The notes under the pieces are model-generated. The model did no database searches and was not told the DNA's origin. It saw only the letters and a list, made by a program, of their open reading frames with translations. The translations under genes were made by a program, and so were the position numbers. Below are positions 61,534 to 64,000 of a stretch of DNA of 64,000 bases, piece after piece (the stretch's first letter is position 1; every line of letters begins with the position of its first letter). The stretch lies in NCBI RefSeq assembly GCF_017744955.1, contig NZ_JAGIAG010000009.1:1-64000 (forward strand), read 5' to 3'. This stretch comes from Dokdonella sp. (GTDB lineage: Bacteria > Pseudomonadota > Gammaproteobacteria > Xanthomonadales > Rhodanobacteraceae).

Positions 61534-63105
61534 ATGAACCGCCGCGACCTGCTGACCGCCTCCTCCTACCTCCTCGCCGCGCTGCCCCTGCTCGGCCGCG
61601 CCGCGTCGCGGCCCGGCAGCGCGCCGTTCGAGCCGCAGCGCTTCGACTACGCGGCGCTGAAGGGCCATGCGCGCGCGCTGGCCGAGCGGCCGTTCGTCGC
61701 GCCGAACCTCGACATCCCGCGCGTGCTCACCGAGCTGGACTGGGACCACTATCAGGCGATCCGCCCGGACCCGAAGCATGCGCTGTGGGCCGACGAGCGC
61801 GCCGCGCGTTTCCGCGCGCAGTTCTTCCACCTCGGCATGCAGTTCCGCCGCTCCGTGCACGTCTACGAGGTCGTCGACGGCGTCGCGCACGAAGTCGACT
61901 ACGATCCGCGGCGCTTCGACCTCTCCAGGAGCGGCGTCGACGGCGACAAGCTGCCGCACGACCTCGGCTACGCCGGCTTCCGCCTGAACTTCCATCGCGA
62001 CTTCGCGCGCGACGTCGTCGCGTTCCTCGGTGCGAGCTATTTCCGCGCGGTCGGCGGCACGCTGCAATACGGCCTGTCGGCGCGCGGCGTGGCGATCGAC
62101 TGCGGCCTGCCGCGCGCGGAGGAATTCCCCGACTTCACCACCTTCTGGCTCGAACGCCCCAAGCCCGACACCGACAGCCTCGTGCTGTACGCGCTGCTCG
62201 ACGGCCCGAGCGTCGCCGGCGCCTATCGCTTCGACGTCGTGCCGGGCGAGCCGCTGACGATGCGCGTCGACGTCGCGCTGTATCCGCGCAAGCCGATCGA
62301 GCGGCTCGGCATCGCGCCGCTGACCAGCATGTTCCTGGTCGCGCCGCACGATCGCCGCATCGCAGACGACTGGCGGCCGGCGATCCACGATTCGGACGGC
62401 CTGGCGCTGTGGACCGGCGTCGGCGAATGGATCTGGCGGCCGCTGGTCAACTCGGCCGACGTGCGCGTCAACTCGTTCTTCGACCGCACGCCGCGCGGCT
62501 TCGGCCTGATGCAGCGCGACCGCAACTTCGACCACTACCAGGACGACGGCGTGTTCTACGACCGGCGGCCGAGCCTGTGGGTCGAGCCTCTGTCCGGCTT
62601 CGGCGCCGGCGCGGTGCAGCTGGTCGAGCTGCCGGCGCCGGACGAGACGCGCGACAACATCGTCGCCTACTGGACGCCGGAAGCGCCGCCGCAGCCGGGC
62701 CAGGAACTGCTGTATTCCTACCGCCTGTATTGGGGCGGGAAGACGCCGGCGGCCTCGCCGCTGGCCGAAGCCGCGATGACCTGGACCGGCATCGGCGGCC
62801 CGCCCGGCGTCACGCGCACGTACTTCTCGTGGAAGTTCGTCGTCGATTTCGCCGGCGGCGAGCTGGCGACGCTGCCGCGCGAGGCCACGCTCGAACCGGT
62901 CATCTCGGTCTCGCGCGGCAAGGTCGAAACCGTCTCGGCGCGTCCGCTCGACTCGATCCGCGGCTGGCGCGTGATGTTCGACGTCGTGCCGGACAAGAGT
63001 CCCGAGCCGATCGACCTGCGCCTGTTCCTGCGCGACGCGAAGAAACAGCCACTGAGCGAGACCTGGCTGTACCAGTGGACGCCGCCGCCGGCGGCGCGAG
63101 GCTGA
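61534..63105 (+). CDS. opgD: Periplasmic glucan biosynthesis protein OpgD
   Basis: The ATG at 61534 has CAGGAG 7 nt upstream and gives 523 residues. The N-terminus MNRRDLLTASSYLLAALPLL is Tat-like (twin Arg before a hydrophobic core), as in E. coli OpgD. The MdoG/MdoD core recurs: DLGYAGFRLNFHRD, FLGASYFRAVGGTLQYGLSARG, SDGLALWTGVGEWIWRPL and PRGFGLMQRDRNFDHYQD. It controls glucan chain length in E. coli. It lies 178 bp after opgH, so a separate promoter is possible. Confidence 0.9.
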   Translation: MNRRDLLTASSYLLAALPLLGRAASRPGSAPFEPQRFDYAALKGHARALAERPFVAPNLDIPRVLTELDWDHYQAIRPDPKHALWADERAARFRAQFFHLGMQFRRSVHVYEVVDGVAHEVDYDPRRFDLSRSGVDGDKLPHDLGYAGFRLNFHRDFARDVVAFLGASYFRAVGGTLQYGLSARGVAIDCGLPRAEEFPDFTTFWLERPKPDTDSLVLYALLDGPSVAGAYRFDVVPGEPLTMRVDVALYPRKPIERLGIAPLTSMFLVAPHDRRIADDWRPAIHDSDGLALWTGVGEWIWRPLVNSADVRVNSFFDRTPRGFGLMQRDRNFDHYQDDGVFYDRRPSLWVEPLSGFGAGAVQLVELPAPDETRDNIVAYWTPEAPPQPGQELLYSYRLYWGGKTPAASPLAEAAMTWTGIGGPPGVTRTYFSWKFVVDFAGGELATLPREATLEPVISVSRGKVETVSARPLDSIRGWRVMFDVVPDKSPEPIDLRLFLRDAKKQPLSETWLYQWTPPPAARG

Positions 63106-63243
63106 GCCGGCGTACGGAGATGCCGCTCCGGACGGCAGCGACCCGGCTCGCGGCGTCGTTCCAGCCAGATCGGTAACCCATCGCGGGCCAGCCCTGCGGC
63201 GATTCAACAGCATGACCAATGTCACTGGCCCTTGCGTTTCCCC

Positions 63244-63261
63244 ACAAGTAACGTTACTTGT
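63244..63261. promoter_or_regulatory. Perfect 18-bp palindrome before the DUF2170 gene
   Basis: ACAAGTAACGTTACTTGT is exactly self-complementary and ends 8 bp before the ATG at 63270. This is a good operator geometry for repression. The N-terminal basic region of the adjacent DUF2170 protein could be the binder, which is untested. Confidence 0.65.
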
Positions 63262-63269
63262 AACAGCCG

Positions 63270-63908
63270 ATGAGCCGAATGCCCGCCCGCCCCCCGTCCG
63301 CCTCCGCGCGCAGTCAGCGCGCCTTCCGCGAGCGCATGCGCGAGAAGGGCCTGGTCGCGCGCCAGGTCTTCATCCGGCCACAACACCGCGAGATTCTGGC
63401 CACCGTCGAACTCGCCCTGCGCGAAGCCGTGCTTCCCGACCGTTACCGCCACCTGGAGGCGTATTCCGCCATGACCCAAGCCTGGACCACCCCTGCGCTG
63501 CACGAGGCGCTCGCCGAGCACGTGCTGCGCGAACGACTCCCGTTCCGACTCACGCTCGAACACGGCGCCGACCCGACCATCGCGATCTCGCTGCCGGAGC
63601 ACGGCGACCTGATGATCCACCTGGCCGCCTCGGGCGAGCAGCTGTTCGTCTCCACGCCGCTGTGCCTCGGCTCGCAGGTCGCCGACCGCGCCGCGTTCAA
63701 CGACGCCTGCCTGCGCCTGAATCCGATCAACCCGCTGTCGAACATCGGCCTGCAGGCGCTCGACGGCGAGGACGTCTACGTCGTGTTCGGCGAGCTGTCG
63801 ACGCGTTCGCCGCTGGCCAACATCGTCGAGGAAATCGAGGTGCTGGCGCAGAACACCCTGGAGGCCGCCGAGGCCCTGCGCGGGTATTTGAACGGAGGCG
63901 CGCGATGA
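63270..63908 (+). CDS. DUF2170 (YjfI-like) protein
   Basis: The 212-residue protein starts at ATG 63270 or 63279. Residues 10-50 (SARSQRAFRERMREKGLVARQVFIRPQHREIL) are basic and resemble a short DNA-binding segment. Residues about 75-205 are the DUF2170 core: LRERLPFRLTLEH, MIHLAASGEQLFVSTPLC, NPINPLSNIGLQ. In E. coli yjfI precedes the PspA-like yjfJ, and the same order is seen here with a 4-bp ATGA overlap. It is thought to belong to an envelope-stress operon. Confidence 0.85.
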   Translation: MSRMPARPPSASARSQRAFRERMREKGLVARQVFIRPQHREILATVELALREAVLPDRYRHLEAYSAMTQAWTTPALHEALAEHVLRERLPFRLTLEHGADPTIAISLPEHGDLMIHLAASGEQLFVSTPLCLGSQVADRAAFNDACLRLNPINPLSNIGLQALDGEDVYVVFGELSTRSPLANIVEEIEVLAQNTLEAAEALRGYLNGGAR

Positions 63909-64000
63909 GCATTCTCGAAAAAATCCTGACCCTGTTCCGCGGCGCCGCCACCGAAGCCGGCCAGGCGGTGATCGACCGCAACGCCACGCGCATCCTCGAC
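63905..64000 (+). CDS. PspA/IM30-family protein (YjfJ-like), start only
   Basis: The first 32 residues (MSILEKILTLFRGAATEAGQ...RNATRILD) match the amphipathic N-terminus of PspA/IM30 proteins that bind membranes. Its ATG overlaps the DUF2170 stop. The rest is beyond the window edge. Confidence 0.8.
   Translation, partial: MSILEKILTLFRGAATEAGQAVIDRNATRILD

Noticed and set aside
63200..63243. Sigma-54 promoter before the DUF2170-PspA pair
   Set aside because: A TGGC and a TTGC element occur, but their spacing is far shorter than the required -24/-12 separation.

Overview
This window is a chromosomal segment of a high-GC gammaproteobacterium, most likely of the order Xanthomonadales/Lysobacterales and perhaps near Dokdonella or Rudaea. 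The evidence is a Clp-type Crp homologue next to class 1 speD, coq7, rplM-rpsI and trpGDC, a gene order I recall from Xanthomonas relatives, together with exported proteins ending in an (I/L)FADG(F/V)D tail. The assignment is inferred from gene content only; no database was searched.

Layout. 1-5.1 kb: the N-terminal ~961 codons of a secreted Rhs/YD-repeat protein running off the left edge, a decayed PilT/PilU relic, and a LysR regulator divergent from an FMN reductase. 5.2-11.5 kb: a secreted CxxCH protein, a delta-60-repeat protein, a small membrane protein, rsgA and an AlaA-like aminotransferase. 11.7-18.9 kb: a proteobacterial dedicated sortase locus. The VIT/VWA target, class GN sortase and two tiny unlisted genes run leftward to a strong terminator; the response regulator, histidine kinase and a BNR-repeat exported protein run rightward. 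18.9-23.1 kb: metNIQ and trpE, with palindromic repeats on both sides of trpE.

23.5-38.5 kb separates trpE from trpGDC. It carries a hydrolase, a MocR regulator, a DUF2909/cytochrome c group, a KefB/YbaL-type antiporter, and a compact seven-gene leftward operon (pirin, YcaC hydrolase, XapX, YtcJ-like amidohydrolase, VOC lipoprotein, porin, DUF1275) facing a divergent LysR gene. 38.7-48.9 kb is the conserved backbone: trpG, an intruding PD40 lipoprotein gene, trpD, trpC, an HAD phosphatase, a MarR-GNAT fusion, clp, speD, coq7, a GlcF-like Fe-S protein, rplM, rpsI and tRNA-Gln(CTG). 49-57 kb holds mscS, a GST, an FHA-GGDEF protein, a Ser/Thr kinase with TPRs, DUF2884, aqpZ, DUF4242 and a VIT-family transporter. 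57.3-63.1 kb holds opgG-opgH-opgD for osmoregulated periplasmic glucans. The right edge holds a DUF2170 gene and the start of a PspA/IM30-family gene behind a perfect 18-bp palindrome.

Working together: the sortase locus looks like a self-contained surface-anchoring system with its own sensor. The seven-gene operon looks like an inducible uptake and hydrolysis or detoxification module. opgGHD, aqpZ, mscS and the PspA-type pair all deal with envelope and osmotic stress.
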